From: Chitinophaga sp. S165 | GTDB taxonomy: Bacteria > Bacteroidota > Bacteroidia > Chitinophagales > Chitinophagaceae | DNA length: 64,000 nucleotides | Direction of reading: 5' to 3' | NCBI RefSeq assembly: GCF_003182155.1 | Contig: NZ_QGTG01000009.1 | Span: 219,967-283,966 of the forward strand | Part shown: positions 19,401 through 28,612 of the stretch, one piece after another | Layout of the letters: the number at the start of each line of letters is the position of its first letter | How positions within the stretch are numbered: the stretch's first letter is position 1 | Program-made: the position numbers and the translations under genes | Notes under the pieces: generated by a model | Database searches by the model: none | What the model was told of the DNA's origin: nothing | The model's input: only the letters and a program-made list of their open reading frames with translations

Positions 19401-21188
19401 TGAAAGAGAAGGCGTCGTTTTACTTAATGGATTATTGTGCAGTAAGTGCTGTGAGAGCAATTGGCCGCTGAATTGATATTGGGAGGTGGTGACATCTGTG
19501 CCTCCATTGATGTTATCTTCGGATAATTGAATCCTTCTGCCTTTGCTATCATAGTACGCCGTAGTCGTGAGCCATTGTTCTGTTGCCGCATTGATTACCC
19601 TGGTTTGTTTACCGGTCATTACACCGGTTAGATTATAATCCGGCAATGCAGCTTCTACATAACTGGCCCCGCTAGCATCCAGCTTTGCCACCATTTCATT
19701 TCTGAACGGTTTGGCGCCTGCCCATGTGTAGTCATCGTAATGATAAATGGTGATCGGTGTAAAACTTTCAAGTTCTGGAACCGGGTTCAGATAGGAGGGA
19801 AGGCTGTTGGTCAGGTTTTTAGCCGTATCCAATGTTAATGTCAGATCGTCACCAGGTTTAAGGCTAAACCCATCAGGAACAGTGATACTATTAGATGCAG
19901 TGTATTCGGCGGCAGAAACCTCACCGGATTGTAATGTAAGATCGGCCGGCTGTAGATTCAGTATACTTAACGGAATTTCTGCAGTGCTACGAATGGTATC
20001 CATTCGCTGCTGTAGCTGTGCACGCGTTGCACCACTTTTATATTCGGCGGTCATCACCAAACGATCAAAGTCATCATAGAACATGACGATCCATTTACCA
20101 TCTTTTCTTTGGTTACCATCCTGTATAAATGTGAGCCGTTCACGTAAGTCGTAAACCAGATATTCAGGCTCAGCGCCCCCTGCTTTTTTTTCTACTTCTC
20201 GGCCTTTTGCATCATATTTGACCTGAAAGCAAAGATTTTCTAGTACTTGTGCATCTTGGAAATTCCATCCATTGGCCTCATAAGCCTTGACAGCCTTAGG
20301 TGTAACGATTAGACGCAGTCCGCCCAGGTCATCATACACATAATAGGTACAAAGCCATCCTTGTGCGCCACTGCCGGGGTTATCGGCAACTTGATGTTTT
20401 TTAAGAACACTGCGGCCATCTCTTGTCTTGTATTCGATCGTTATTTTGTTATCCTCATCAGTCACCGCTGTTTTGTACAATTCACCTGTGGCAAAGACAC
20501 CGAGATTCTGCGGAACCAGATCTGGGCCATCTGCTAAACCGATGATCCTTATTTGTTCGGAGATGTTATTTACCCCATACTGATAGCGTTGGCCTACGTT
20601 GTTTCCCAACAGTGCGTTTCCCGGACGAAAGGTTTGCAAGGGACGGGAAAAGCTGGAATTTTCGACTTGGCTGGACGAATACAGATATTTCTGTTGTTCC
20701 TGCCCTGGCAAACCATTGTAGAAACTCACCTGGTCCGCAAAAGGATTAAGCTTGATTAAGCCATCCTTTGGCTGATTAGGCAAGGTCGCATAACTTAAGT
20801 ATTGACGTGTTTGGCGCCCGGCATCGTCATAATAGGAGAGAGAGACCATATCTCGTCCGCCAGGAGTTGCGCCTTTGAGCACGGTTTGGATCTTCCTACC
20901 TAAACCATCGAAATAGGTTGTCGTTTGTTGTACTTCTGTATTTGTTCTGGCCGAGGAGACAACACTTGCAAGATCAGTTACCGGAATCGAAGGTGTCCAT
21001 TGTCTGATAAATGGAAAATTTGCTGCAGCATTGTAGGATGATGGTACAACGGGATTGTTCACCACAGGTGCCGTTGCCCCATTAGGAACATTTTGTGCCT
21101 GGGTGTCAAAGCATTTCAATATGAGTAGAAGTGTAGCCAACAATGCGGTGCGGTTTCTTAGAAACCAGCTATATAGGTGCATTAACAT
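16491..21188 (-). CDS. Rhs-A: secreted Rhs protein with DUF6443-type N-terminus and nuclease-like tip
   Basis: The 1565-residue protein starts with a signal peptide (to about residue 32). The DUF6443-like block follows (YFDGLGRKIQTV, about residues 90-200), then many YD repeats (YDDAGR, YDSKGR, YDNNGR, YDSDGN). The Rhs core motif YYFNARYYDPQLGRFISLDP ends near residue 1225. A glycine/alanine-rich hydrophobic stretch (1228-1430) leads to the variable tip (about 1440-1565). In the tip, VYTIYDKDGQIIKFGV (near 1474), a following Arg and FEAHIIEKYL (near 1525) resemble the GIY-YIG/URI nuclease layout, but that is tentative. Rhs proteins form a shell that encloses and releases the tip. Upstream partners are the SpvB-like and coiled-coil genes. 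Confidence 0.85.
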   Translation of the reverse strand: MLMHLYSWFLRNRTALLATLLLILKCFDTQAQNVPNGATAPVVNNPVVPSSYNAAANFPFIRQWTPSIPVTDLASVVSSARTNTEVQQTTTYFDGLGRKIQTVLKGATPGGRDMVSLSYYDDAGRQTRQYLSYATLPNQPKDGLIKLNPFADQVSFYNGLPGQEQQKYLYSSSQVENSSFSRPLQTFRPGNALLGNNVGQRYQYGVNNISEQIRIIGLADGPDLVPQNLGVFATGELYKTAVTDEDNKITIEYKTRDGRSVLKKHQVADNPGSGAQGWLCTYYVYDDLGGLRLIVTPKAVKAYEANGWNFQDAQVLENLCFQVKYDAKGREVEKKAGGAEPEYLVYDLRERLTFIQDGNQRKDGKWIVMFYDDFDRLVMTAEYKSGATRAQLQQRMDTIRSTAEIPLSILNLQPADLTLQSGEVSAAEYTASNSITVPDGFSLKPGDDLTLTLDTAKNLTNSLPSYLNPVPELESFTPITIYHYDDYTWAGAKPFRNEMVAKLDASGASYVEAALPDYNLTGVMTGKQTRVINAATEQWLTTTAYYDSKGRRIQLSEDNINGGTDVTTSQYQFSGQLLSQHLLHNNPLSKTTPSLSVLTKYLYDNNGRLIKTTQTLNNDHVERLVSQLAYDTLGRLRSKKLGNLDELVYDYDLNSKIIAVNRDYVRNGGNGYFGYEMFYEHGFSNSWKNGSLSGITWRRKGDNGYRSFGYNYDPAGRLSQADFALNKDGTWSSSNENYGVSNLTYDLNGNIQTMDVSATLLGATKPVDKLRYTYESVGDKLLKVIDDAGFQQQGDFKDGLNGENNDYTYDSDGNLISDENKGTHYTWNSTIGKLVKIALQNSQKSIEYTYDASGFRWKKDIIDGNSRTSYSYLNGFVYKNDTLLFFSHPEGRIRRTAKGQLVYDYFETDNLGNVRTVLTEEKDTSFYAATFEQNRSEIEVATYRNLDLVKEAISTQLPWYNEQTNKYWSRLNGSVPDKKIGAAIVLKVMAGDVVDIQTKAYYKTTGTTNTATPDDIVNNLITAFLGAGSEIVDNGKGNIRQNGGSYLNTGDLYAFVNDNQQNNQTNQTPKAYLNYLLFDENFNLVTGYVKRINGGPDALTSYNGHIDVPKNGFVYVYTSNEGSEDVWFDDLQVSHQSGPLLQESTVYPYGLEITTQSSRRLNKTGNQFLFQSKELDQELDVALYYFNARYYDPQLGRFISLDPARQLAGGYNGMGNNPAMFVDPDGRFLPLVAVIAGAVIGGVTNVISNWSEISSAPTLGQAILRGASYTLVGAVSGGLYATGNVTAAATISAIGNGVADVLSGHSINDAAGRALMGTIMAPIGGAVTRGASTVIGPLVSRIPGDAIRTAIDIGVSQAIGAEVMGTASGMWFGNQSLGEAMKNALPSALVAGASGSISGYINGYIRSRTTNRDPVNETTVGNIEKVETVQATSEVSTDLEGPASKGTWNFRSELEDNAAKLNIKTSAKGDEPSKVYTIYDKDGQIIKFGVTDAELKRLNDVLRYEVEAGATPRVTDKVFPKFEAHIIEKYLRSLYYNSGNTAPLPGMKVPYPRDFNTGKMINPKN

Positions 21189-21213
21189 GATTTTATATGA
21201 GATCTAAGAAAAT

Positions 21214-24200
21214 TTATTGAATAATGAATTCATATGGAGCATTGTCATCCTTTTGGATATCCCATGGGCTAATACCTTGCACTGCAGTGAGGACAATCTT
21301 TTTAATTGCACCATATGTGCTACCCGGTGTGGCGTTATTGGATTGTGCCGTTAGCGTCGTGGTTTCGAAGCCAATGGTGGTAGAGGTATAGTTGCCGGCA
21401 CCATTTGAAGCTCCGGGAAAGCCATAGCAGTATTGGAAGTTGGGATCAATGGTATAGTTGACCACACAATATCCCCAATTAAAACTTTTTACGGTTGCAA
21501 GTGGCCCCTCATAGTTGGCAGTAAGAATAATCCGATTGTTTCCTCCCGAATAGTTGGTTAATGCAAAACTGAGCTTTAGCAATTGCTGACTACTTTTGAA
21601 AGTTTTAATGCCTGATGGCTGGGCTCTGCTACTGAGTGTGCATTCTGGCGTTATTCTTATCTCATATTCGGTGAGCAGTTCCAGGTTGCTGATGTTGACA
21701 TTGGTAGCTGTTGTCAAAACCGATGACCAGTTATCTTCATCTTCTTTCCGATATTCAACCCTGTATCGCGAGCTTGCCGGTACCGCGTCCCACGACACAT
21801 TCCATGTAAATGCTGCTGTTCTATTAATGGTGATGTTGCCATTAAAAACAGGGCATCCACGATCTCCGCTGACCGATTGACTATAGGGCTGATAGTCGAA
21901 TGCTGCAGTAATATGCTGGTCCTTGTCCCTACTTAATTTTAGATGTTCATTTTCATCATACTCGTAGTATTTAGTATTACCATTGTCGTCGGTTTCGCTG
22001 GTCAAGCCGATGAGTGGGTCATAAGTGTAGGTTCCCATGCGTGCATTATCAGGCAGGATACGAATGTCGTCCAGTCCCTCGCGTGCCGCAATCACCATGT
22101 TCTTGGTGTAGGGGATTTTGCCGGAGTAGGTCCATTTGCCATCGGCTTTATACCAGTAGCTGACATTGTAGTGTTTGGCACTAGGAGGGTTGAATGTAAG
22201 CGTTTGATCATCCCGGCTATAGTTTCTGCCGGTGTGGCCACCTTTACCATTAATACCTGGATAGTTATAAGACTCAAATCCTTCGTAGTAAAATTCGGCA
22301 GAGGTAGCATTTGTTACTTCAGCTATCTTATAACCTGGATTATAAGAGTCCCATAAACAGGAATGTGATATGTTTCCCCTTGTTGTATAATCGGCAATGG
22401 CGCCTGAAGCGTTGTATCGGTTTACAACGATATCAGCTTCATAATTTTTGTCGAATTGTCCCTGATTGGTTAGCCAACTGTAATTGGTCATCGGCTTTTC
22501 CAAGTTCAGCACCAGTTTGCTGTCGAATACAGGAATGATTGCAAATCCTAAAGTATCCATTCTGTATTTACTGATAGCACCTGCGATTACTTTACTTTGC
22601 CCGTTCCTTTTAAGCAGCCGTACATCTTCCAGCGGTAATCCCCAAATATTGGCAATGATCAAGTTTCTATAGGCTGTCGTACCGTTGGCTCCAAAGTCTG
22701 ATGGATAAGCGAATTGGTTAATAAGCGTATCTCCGTTTGTACCATTGGACGTGATTTTTCGAACAAGGAAAGGAAATTGGTTAACATACTCAATGCTTTT
22801 CCACGAAATAATTGAGTCTACCGCGTTAGTTGCCGGATATACTGTTTCCTGCATGTACTTCATTTGCGGAGTTGCAATCAGTTCTTCATATTTTGCGGCA
22901 TACCACAAGTTACCATACTGAGAATTTAACTGCATCGCGCGCATCCCATAGATACGATTAGCGGTGTTTATGTAACTGTCAAACAGGTAGTTACATACAC
23001 TTTGTAATTTACCTTCTGCTGAATAAATCCGTTTTTGCTTCAGTAGCCCCCTCATGAATCCATAAGATGTTTGATTCGAGTACGGGGGACCAAATCGATA
23101 GTTCCCACCTGGTGCACTGACCGCGCCTGCATCAGTTGCTCTATAGAAGTCAATGTCATCCTGGCTCCAGTCCTTTATATCACTATAATAATTAACGTCC
23201 CTGCTGCCGTCCGCATTGTTAACCTCAACTCTGGAATAGCCGATTGTGACGCCATATATGTCAAATAGGTCTGCAAAACTTTGATCCTGCGTGATTTCGG
23301 TATAGCCTGCACACTGAGGGTTCGAACCATTGCCTGGGCCAGGCGATATCCACTGCGGGGCAGCATAGACCTTGTAAGAATAATAGTTTTGCGGCCGTGG
23401 ATTGTATAATAAGCCGCTTGTGGTATTATCATCTAAAATATATCTGTAGGATGTAGTCATTTTACTGCCAGTGACGGGGTCATTTACCGTGGTCGAGGCG
23501 ATCCTTACACCGCCAGCTATTTTCAGTTGATTATCTACAAGGCAGCGATGTTGTTCATATCGATAAGTAGTATATCCACCAGCCAGCCAATTTGTTCTGA
23601 TGAGTAAATTAGCCTGTGTTCTAATACTGTCAGGCTCTTTATTGGCGAGCGGGGGAATGCTTGTTCCTGTCGGATTGGTGTTGTAAAAGCCCCAATGATC
23701 AAATTCGACCGAGCTTCTTGGAGGTAGGTTGACAGCTTCATTATATACAAAACTGGCCATCGGCTTTCTAAGTCCCGCTGTATCCATATTATACACTGTG
23801 CTTAGTTTGAGTCTTGCATTGGAGTTTCCATCTGCGTCTTTAAAATAGCTGTACTTGAATATAAAACGTTCAATCTCTTTTAATCGGATGCCGTCTTTTT
23901 GAGTAATGCTTACCTGTTTAATACATTGACCGCCCGTAATATCCTTTCTGTTTGCATACGTCAATTGTACATAGAAACTATTGCCAGTAACAAGAGATAG
24001 ATATCTCGGTTTGGTCGTTTGTATTGTTATGCTTTCATCTTTGTCATACGAGTCACTAATAAAGCATGGGTAGTCTCTTACAACGTGCGTCCTTTTGTAG
24101 TAGGAATAATTAACTTCGTCGCCGGATATGTAGGTGAAAACAATTGAGTCTTTTGTGTCTTGTGAAACGATCTTTCTAAGGTACCAGTTGCTGATGTATG

Positions 24201-24885
24201 TTTGGCTTTTAAATGTGCGCCCGATATACCTCACTCTCTCTGTAGCCGAGGCGCCTCCAAAATAATACTGATTTCCTTGGGGATCTACGATGATCCAGGT
24301 ACTGTCGTTGCCACCGGTTGCATATAATGCATTTTTTAGCACTTTAAAACCATTATTGGCAACAAATATGGCGTCATTCTGGCGATTCATGACGAATTTG
24401 CCTCCTACGGAAGAGGTGAAAATGTCTGGCTCACCATCCACTTCGTTGGTAGCGATTTTTTTTATTAAATCTCCAAAGCCAGTCGATGTATAGTCGTTGG
24501 CAATTTTGGCAGCAGTGGCGGTTGAAATATTTTCCGCCGCGAAGCCATTGTCCTGTTCATCAGGTTTGCCACGCATTACTCTGGTGATACAGCCGCCGAT
24601 TTGTAAGTTCCATCCTAGTCCTAATGGACCAGCTACATCTTGCACTTTAAAAGCTTTTCCTCCATATATTAGACTTATTGGCAGCGTCAACTTTCGTTGC
24701 TGGGCCAGATACAAGGGGATAGACACCTCGCCTGCACCAGTATAGAGGTTTACTGACATGTTCGCAGGTTGTGATACGCCAGCTGCGCCTGGTGAAGTAG
24801 GTGTAATTGGAAGTTCTTGGGCATATAGAGAGCTGTACGTTGTTATTAAAAACAACGTCAGGCTTATTGCTGACCATCTAAACAT
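21214..24885 (-). CDS. SpvB-like YD-repeat shell protein A with fibronectin type III domain
   Basis: The protein has 1223 residues from the ATG at 24885; the longer frame starts at a TTG and lacks a good leader, while MFRWSAISLTLFLITTYSSL is a proper signal peptide. The N-terminal 90 residues resemble the SpvB/TcaC-type start (NLYTGAGEVSIPL, GPLGLGWNL, GGCITRVMRG). YD-like repeats follow, ending in YYEYDENEHLKL. A fibronectin type III domain (SWDAVPASSRYRVEYR to EYEIRITPEC) precedes a C-terminal beta-rich segment. In toxin complexes, SpvB-like and Rhs halves combine into one cocoon, so it may pair with Rhs-A. It lies 25 bp upstream of Rhs-A, clearly co-transcribed. Confidence 0.78.
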   Translation of the reverse strand: MFRWSAISLTLFLITTYSSLYAQELPITPTSPGAAGVSQPANMSVNLYTGAGEVSIPLYLAQQRKLTLPISLIYGGKAFKVQDVAGPLGLGWNLQIGGCITRVMRGKPDEQDNGFAAENISTATAAKIANDYTSTGFGDLIKKIATNEVDGEPDIFTSSVGGKFVMNRQNDAIFVANNGFKVLKNALYATGGNDSTWIIVDPQGNQYYFGGASATERVRYIGRTFKSQTYISNWYLRKIVSQDTKDSIVFTYISGDEVNYSYYKRTHVVRDYPCFISDSYDKDESITIQTTKPRYLSLVTGNSFYVQLTYANRKDITGGQCIKQVSITQKDGIRLKEIERFIFKYSYFKDADGNSNARLKLSTVYNMDTAGLRKPMASFVYNEAVNLPPRSSVEFDHWGFYNTNPTGTSIPPLANKEPDSIRTQANLLIRTNWLAGGYTTYRYEQHRCLVDNQLKIAGGVRIASTTVNDPVTGSKMTTSYRYILDDNTTSGLLYNPRPQNYYSYKVYAAPQWISPGPGNGSNPQCAGYTEITQDQSFADLFDIYGVTIGYSRVEVNNADGSRDVNYYSDIKDWSQDDIDFYRATDAGAVSAPGGNYRFGPPYSNQTSYGFMRGLLKQKRIYSAEGKLQSVCNYLFDSYINTANRIYGMRAMQLNSQYGNLWYAAKYEELIATPQMKYMQETVYPATNAVDSIISWKSIEYVNQFPFLVRKITSNGTNGDTLINQFAYPSDFGANGTTAYRNLIIANIWGLPLEDVRLLKRNGQSKVIAGAISKYRMDTLGFAIIPVFDSKLVLNLEKPMTNYSWLTNQGQFDKNYEADIVVNRYNASGAIADYTTRGNISHSCLWDSYNPGYKIAEVTNATSAEFYYEGFESYNYPGINGKGGHTGRNYSRDDQTLTFNPPSAKHYNVSYWYKADGKWTYSGKIPYTKNMVIAAREGLDDIRILPDNARMGTYTYDPLIGLTSETDDNGNTKYYEYDENEHLKLSRDKDQHITAAFDYQPYSQSVSGDRGCPVFNGNITINRTAAFTWNVSWDAVPASSRYRVEYRKEDEDNWSSVLTTATNVNISNLELLTEYEIRITPECTLSSRAQPSGIKTFKSSQQLLKLSFALTNYSGGNNRIILTANYEGPLATVKSFNWGYCVVNYTIDPNFQYCYGFPGASNGAGNYTSTTIGFETTTLTAQSNNATPGSTYGAIKKIVLTAVQGISPWDIQKDDNAPYEFIIQ

Positions 24886-24962
24886 TTTTGAAGATTTTAC
24901 TATTGTAATTGTACCTAATGAATACAAAATTTGCTAACACATATGATGACACTATTTGCGGG

Positions 24963-26405
24963 TTACCGGAAATTGTATCCGATCCGTAGCTTCAGCGGCC
25001 TTGTTCTTGGCATGTAATAACTACTGAGAAAATCATAGAGTAATATCACATTGCCTTTCACTTTATTGCTAACATTATATTGCTTACTTATTCCTAACAG
25101 TGCGCTGGAGCGCCATCCTTTCCACTGCTGTGCATTTATGGTGTTTACACTCACGATGTTATAGTTATGCTCAAATCCTGCATTTAAGTAAAATGACCGC
25201 TTCAGTTTCCAATCCACAAAAGATCGTATACCATATCCTCCGGTCCTAAGAGAGAAATGCTCCGTTGAAGACATCCATGACAACTGGTAAGCAACGCCGA
25301 AACCTGCGTGTCCGTTCTTGGCAAATTGATAGGATAGCTGTCCGGCAAGATCTGTAGCCGTTGGGTACCAGTTGGCCCGGCGCTGCATTTGGAGGTTGAT
25401 GCCAAATTCCAGCCTTTGAAAAAAAGACTTTGACTTCATTTCATTGGGCTTGAACCCGGGCATATCCGCGGTGTTGTCTACATGTTGATATTTTGATTTT
25501 AACTCGTTGAAACGGGACTGTGCTGCATTCATTCGTTCGCTGACGAGTTGCCGCGCACCTAGATCTGCGCCGAGGCGTTGTTGTATCTGTTGTTCGACTT
25601 GAGCCTGTGTTTGTAATTCCTGCAGGGCAGCGGAAGGACTGGTACCCGTGGGGGGGACGGGAAAGAGGCCTGCCAGCCAGGAATTTTTAGAAACAAAATC
25701 TTTGTATTGTACACTTTCCTTAAGTAGCTTGAGCGCTTTTGCCTCCGCTTTGCGACGGTCTTTTAGCATAGCGGTATAGTTTTTAATCTGCTGATTGTAA
25801 TAGTAGCTTTCTTTATTTATCTTCTCCACGTCCTTTTTGAAGAGGTTGTAACTGGAGAGCCTACTTTTTAACAGACGTTTGTGGTCTTCTAGGAACCTGT
25901 GTAAAGTCTCTGTTTGATTGAGCCGGTTATGAAGTTCGTTTACACTCTTTAGTGCCTGTTTAAGTTCTGCGTCATATTGGTTGGTTAATTTGCCGGACGC
26001 AGATAGGAATCGAAGAGTAGTCTGCATGGTGTCAAGTTCAGGCAGGTAAATCTTCTGTTGTAAGGTAGTCAGTTGCTGTTGTTGTTTAGTGGCAAAGCCA
26101 GCCCTCAATTTGGCAATGGTGTCACCTAAAGCGTCAAAGTTTAAACCATTCTCACCCTTTTGAAGTTTGGAAAATTTTTGGTTTAATTGCTGCTGCTGCC
26201 TGGAAAACCGGTCTAGCAAACTAATGCTTCGCTTCTCAAGCTTTTGCTGGAGCGCTTCAGATTTGTGATATACCTCTTGCAAATATTTGTGCATAGGTAT
26301 TTGGTTCAATGTACTATCAATATGATTTTTTACCTGACCAGAGGTATTAAAACAAAGCATGATCTGGCATAGTATCATAGATACGACTCCTCGACATAAT
26401 GACAT
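24963..26405 (-). CDS. Coiled-coil protein with C-terminal outer-membrane beta-barrel, copy A
   Basis: The 480-residue protein has a signal peptide (about 1-23). A long coiled-coil/helical part (30-320) is rich in Gln, Lys and Leu (QQLNQKF, QQQQLTTLQQ, DRRKAEAKALKLL). The last 150 residues show alternating hydrophobic strands and end in KLRIGYNFR, like the closing strand of an outer-membrane barrel. It is a full-length paralog of the gene at 52200; shared blocks include KINKE(S/A)YYY, GARQ, KSFFQRLEFG and GIRSFVDWK. It is the first gene of cassette A, about 80 bp upstream of the SpvB-like gene, with a promoter candidate at 26508. I infer that it anchors or exports the shell proteins. The family has no function known to me. 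Confidence 0.75.
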   Translation of the reverse strand: MSLCRGVVSMILCQIMLCFNTSGQVKNHIDSTLNQIPMHKYLQEVYHKSEALQQKLEKRSISLLDRFSRQQQQLNQKFSKLQKGENGLNFDALGDTIAKLRAGFATKQQQQLTTLQQKIYLPELDTMQTTLRFLSASGKLTNQYDAELKQALKSVNELHNRLNQTETLHRFLEDHKRLLKSRLSSYNLFKKDVEKINKESYYYNQQIKNYTAMLKDRRKAEAKALKLLKESVQYKDFVSKNSWLAGLFPVPPTGTSPSAALQELQTQAQVEQQIQQRLGADLGARQLVSERMNAAQSRFNELKSKYQHVDNTADMPGFKPNEMKSKSFFQRLEFGINLQMQRRANWYPTATDLAGQLSYQFAKNGHAGFGVAYQLSWMSSTEHFSLRTGGYGIRSFVDWKLKRSFYLNAGFEHNYNIVSVNTINAQQWKGWRSSALLGISKQYNVSNKVKGNVILLYDFLSSYYMPRTRPLKLRIGYNFR

Positions 26406-26507
26406 ATAGGTCTATTGAATTCTAGGTGCGAAATTGTTCACATTACTTTCTCAAAGCGGATATTGTTGCTTGCGAATTTATTGAGATGACAATCTTTTTA
26501 ATGGCCG

Positions 26508-26515
26508 CAAAAGTA
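26508..26515 (-). promoter_or_regulatory. Bacteroidetes -7 element for cassette A
   Basis: On the minus strand this reads TACTTTTG, an exact match to TAnnTTTG, about 103 bases before the coiled-coil start codon. The expected -33 TTTG is only weakly represented upstream (TATTTC). It is a plausible start of the operon running from coiled coil through SpvB-like and Rhs-A. Confidence 0.4.
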
Positions 26516-26535
26516 ACATTCTGAGTTTAATAGGA

Positions 26536-26555
26536 AATAACATGTTGATGTTATT
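26536..26555. repeat. 8-bp inverted repeat near the cassette A promoter
   Basis: AATAACAT, loop GTTG, ATGTTATT. It sits about 20 bases upstream of the -7 candidate, overlapping the expected -33 region, so it could be an operator for cassette A. Confidence 0.35.
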
Positions 26556-27170
26556 AGTACTTATTAATCAATTAGTTAATGGGTTATTGGCCTGCGGGGT
26601 TCATTAGGCAACGACTATCAACTGAATAACTGGCACGATAAATTCAATATTATTATCGTTCGCATAAGTTTGTAAAAATGGATATTCTTATGATATCATT
26701 CTGTATATCTATAACGGACACACGTCATTAGACCTGTTTTGATCGTAGTTGTAATTTAATGGTATATGCAACATCGGATTTGTGTCGATCGTCTTAAACA
26801 TGTTAGTTAATTCATGCAAAGAATTTAAGTGCAGTGTTTTGTAAATATGAACGGATGTAAATAGAATGGGTCCATTTTTTACTCGACAATTATCGCTGTT
26901 AGGCGATATTAAACATTATGTCATAAGTCAGGGGTAAATGGATAAGGATAGAACCGTCGGGTAAAATTAATGGAAAAAATAGGCAAGTAAACCGGTACAC
27001 TTCGGCTAACCAAGATCGTGGATATTAAATTTTTGCCAGCGAATATTAAAAGTTTTCCAGCGGTTATTGGTTGGCTGTTGGCGGTATGGCCCAAGTATCG
27101 TAATTTATAATTAGTTCACATCCTTTCAATATCCTGATGGAGACATTTTTAAGCAACACCAGGTCATTTA

Positions 27171-28334
27171 ATGGAACATGAACTGCTACATACGATTGAA
27201 GAATGGGTGAATAAATCCATCCATCCGTTTGCGTTGCAAAACTCCATTGACGCCCGCCAGCGCCTGGATTGGCTTTTGCTTGTCGACCACCAGGTTAATC
27301 AACTCTGTCACGCGATTAGTGAAGCGGGGCACACTGCTGACAGTCAGCAATATATCTATTCTATCCAACTTGGTGTGCTGCGTATGCTGGAAAGATTGGG
27401 GATCTATATCCATGAGAATGCGGCACCGGTGGCTTTTGATCTGCCCGCATTCTACCTGGCTGTAGCCAGTAGCCTGGAAAGCGTATTGGAATATATCCGG
27501 CGTTATTTTCCGCAGCACTTCCAGCATAACTTCCAGGTACCTTATAGCACCTGGCTGAAATGTCACGGGCAGTTATCGACACAGCTTGCAAAGCTGGAAA
27601 CAGCCTACCAGCACCCGGGTATCGAGCAGCCCTTGTTAAGAGTGGCTTTACAGCCAATTCGTGACTTTGTGAGCGCGCAGGTTGCATCCATTACGTATCG
27701 GCAATTGCATTACCTCCAGGCGATGGCGCGGGAGCTATCTTTCTTATATGATAATTCTAACCCGGAAGCCGTCAAAGATATCAACTGGGAAATCCATACA
27801 GTCCTGCTTCAACTAAACTATAATTTGCCGCGGTATGTACTGCTTTGTACCAGTCGCCTGGATGAAAAGATGCAAGGCAAAACTGACGAAGAAATGCTGG
27901 CCACCCTTCAATGGTATTTCCGGACGATGGAGCAACTTGGCCCACTACCTAATTTCTGCTACATTCCTACACTGCCCTCCGTCACCGAGCAAATTACAGC
28001 CTCCTTACGACACGCTTATAAACTGCTGATCGATAAAAGTGCCAGCCTGGCTGCATTGTCGCAGGGGCCTCCGGCCTATCAGCGCAGAATCCACCTATCA
28101 GTATCGGTACCCGTTCTTACACTTTTTATAAAATTATGCCTGAATGCCGGTATTATCACCAATCAATCCAAAGCGGAAGTCTTCCGGATTATCAGCCAGG
28201 TATTTGCTACCCCTAAATCTGCTGACCTATCACCACAAAGCGTCAAAGCAAAGTATAAGGATACTTCCCTCCATGCTATCCGCGTCACCCGCGAACTGCT
28301 CCATAAACTACTGGAACTCTTAAAGCATGAATAG
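27171..28334 (+). CDS. RteC-like helical protein, probable element regulator
   Basis: The 387-residue protein is almost entirely helical, with no signal peptide. The last 100 residues (SVPVLTLFIKLCLNAGIITN, then FRIISQVFATP and KYKDTSLHAIRV) repeat the plan of the RteC C-terminus encoded by the next gene: helix, G(V/I)(F/I)xN, helix with FxxVF, tyrosine-aspartate turn, final helix. Similar proteins sit beside rteC in other Bacteroidetes elements as far as I recall, but their role is not established. It lies about 280 bp upstream of rteC, on the same strand. A DNA-binding or transfer-control role is inferred from this. Confidence 0.6.
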   Translation: MEHELLHTIEEWVNKSIHPFALQNSIDARQRLDWLLLVDHQVNQLCHAISEAGHTADSQQYIYSIQLGVLRMLERLGIYIHENAAPVAFDLPAFYLAVASSLESVLEYIRRYFPQHFQHNFQVPYSTWLKCHGQLSTQLAKLETAYQHPGIEQPLLRVALQPIRDFVSAQVASITYRQLHYLQAMARELSFLYDNSNPEAVKDINWEIHTVLLQLNYNLPRYVLLCTSRLDEKMQGKTDEEMLATLQWYFRTMEQLGPLPNFCYIPTLPSVTEQITASLRHAYKLLIDKSASLAALSQGPPAYQRRIHLSVSVPVLTLFIKLCLNAGIITNQSKAEVFRIISQVFATPKSADLSPQSVKAKYKDTSLHAIRVTRELLHKLLELLKHE

Positions 28335-28612
28335 CTGCAATTGAGTTTGATCTCTTTCTCTTTTTTTACCACCCACTTGAATAGGTGTAGTGTGCTCCAT
28401 ACCACTTTTAAAAGGTGGCGTGTGATCAGTATAACTATAATCTGTAACCTATGTTATGAGCGACTTTTTTTGTGCTTTTAACATATTGTAACTAATTGAT
28501 AAATAATGATTTTGGGGGTTCCTGAAAGGGTGCCGGGGGCTGTTCTGGTATTTTTTTAAGTCGGTGATTTGCCTTACTAAACATAATCAATAACCTAAAC
28601 AACCTTATTATT

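Larger units (their letters stand above)
26406..27170. other. 765-bp divergent intergenic region
   Basis: It separates cassette A (minus) from the RteC-like gene (plus). I see the cassette A promoter candidate and an AT-rich hairpin. I find no gene, tRNA or att-like repeat. The sequence is AT-rich compared with the tra genes. A promoter for the plus-strand gene should lie near 27100, but no clear match to TAnnTTTG was found. Confidence 0.45.

Noticed and set aside
27186..27687. Two long minus-strand ORFs opposite the RteC-like gene
   Set aside because: They are antisense shadows of a well-formed plus-strand gene with RteC-like features.
28402..28418. CCACTTTTAAAAGGTGG hairpin after the RteC-like gene
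   Set aside because: It is short, with a bulge and no T-run, and has no clear terminator or operator context.
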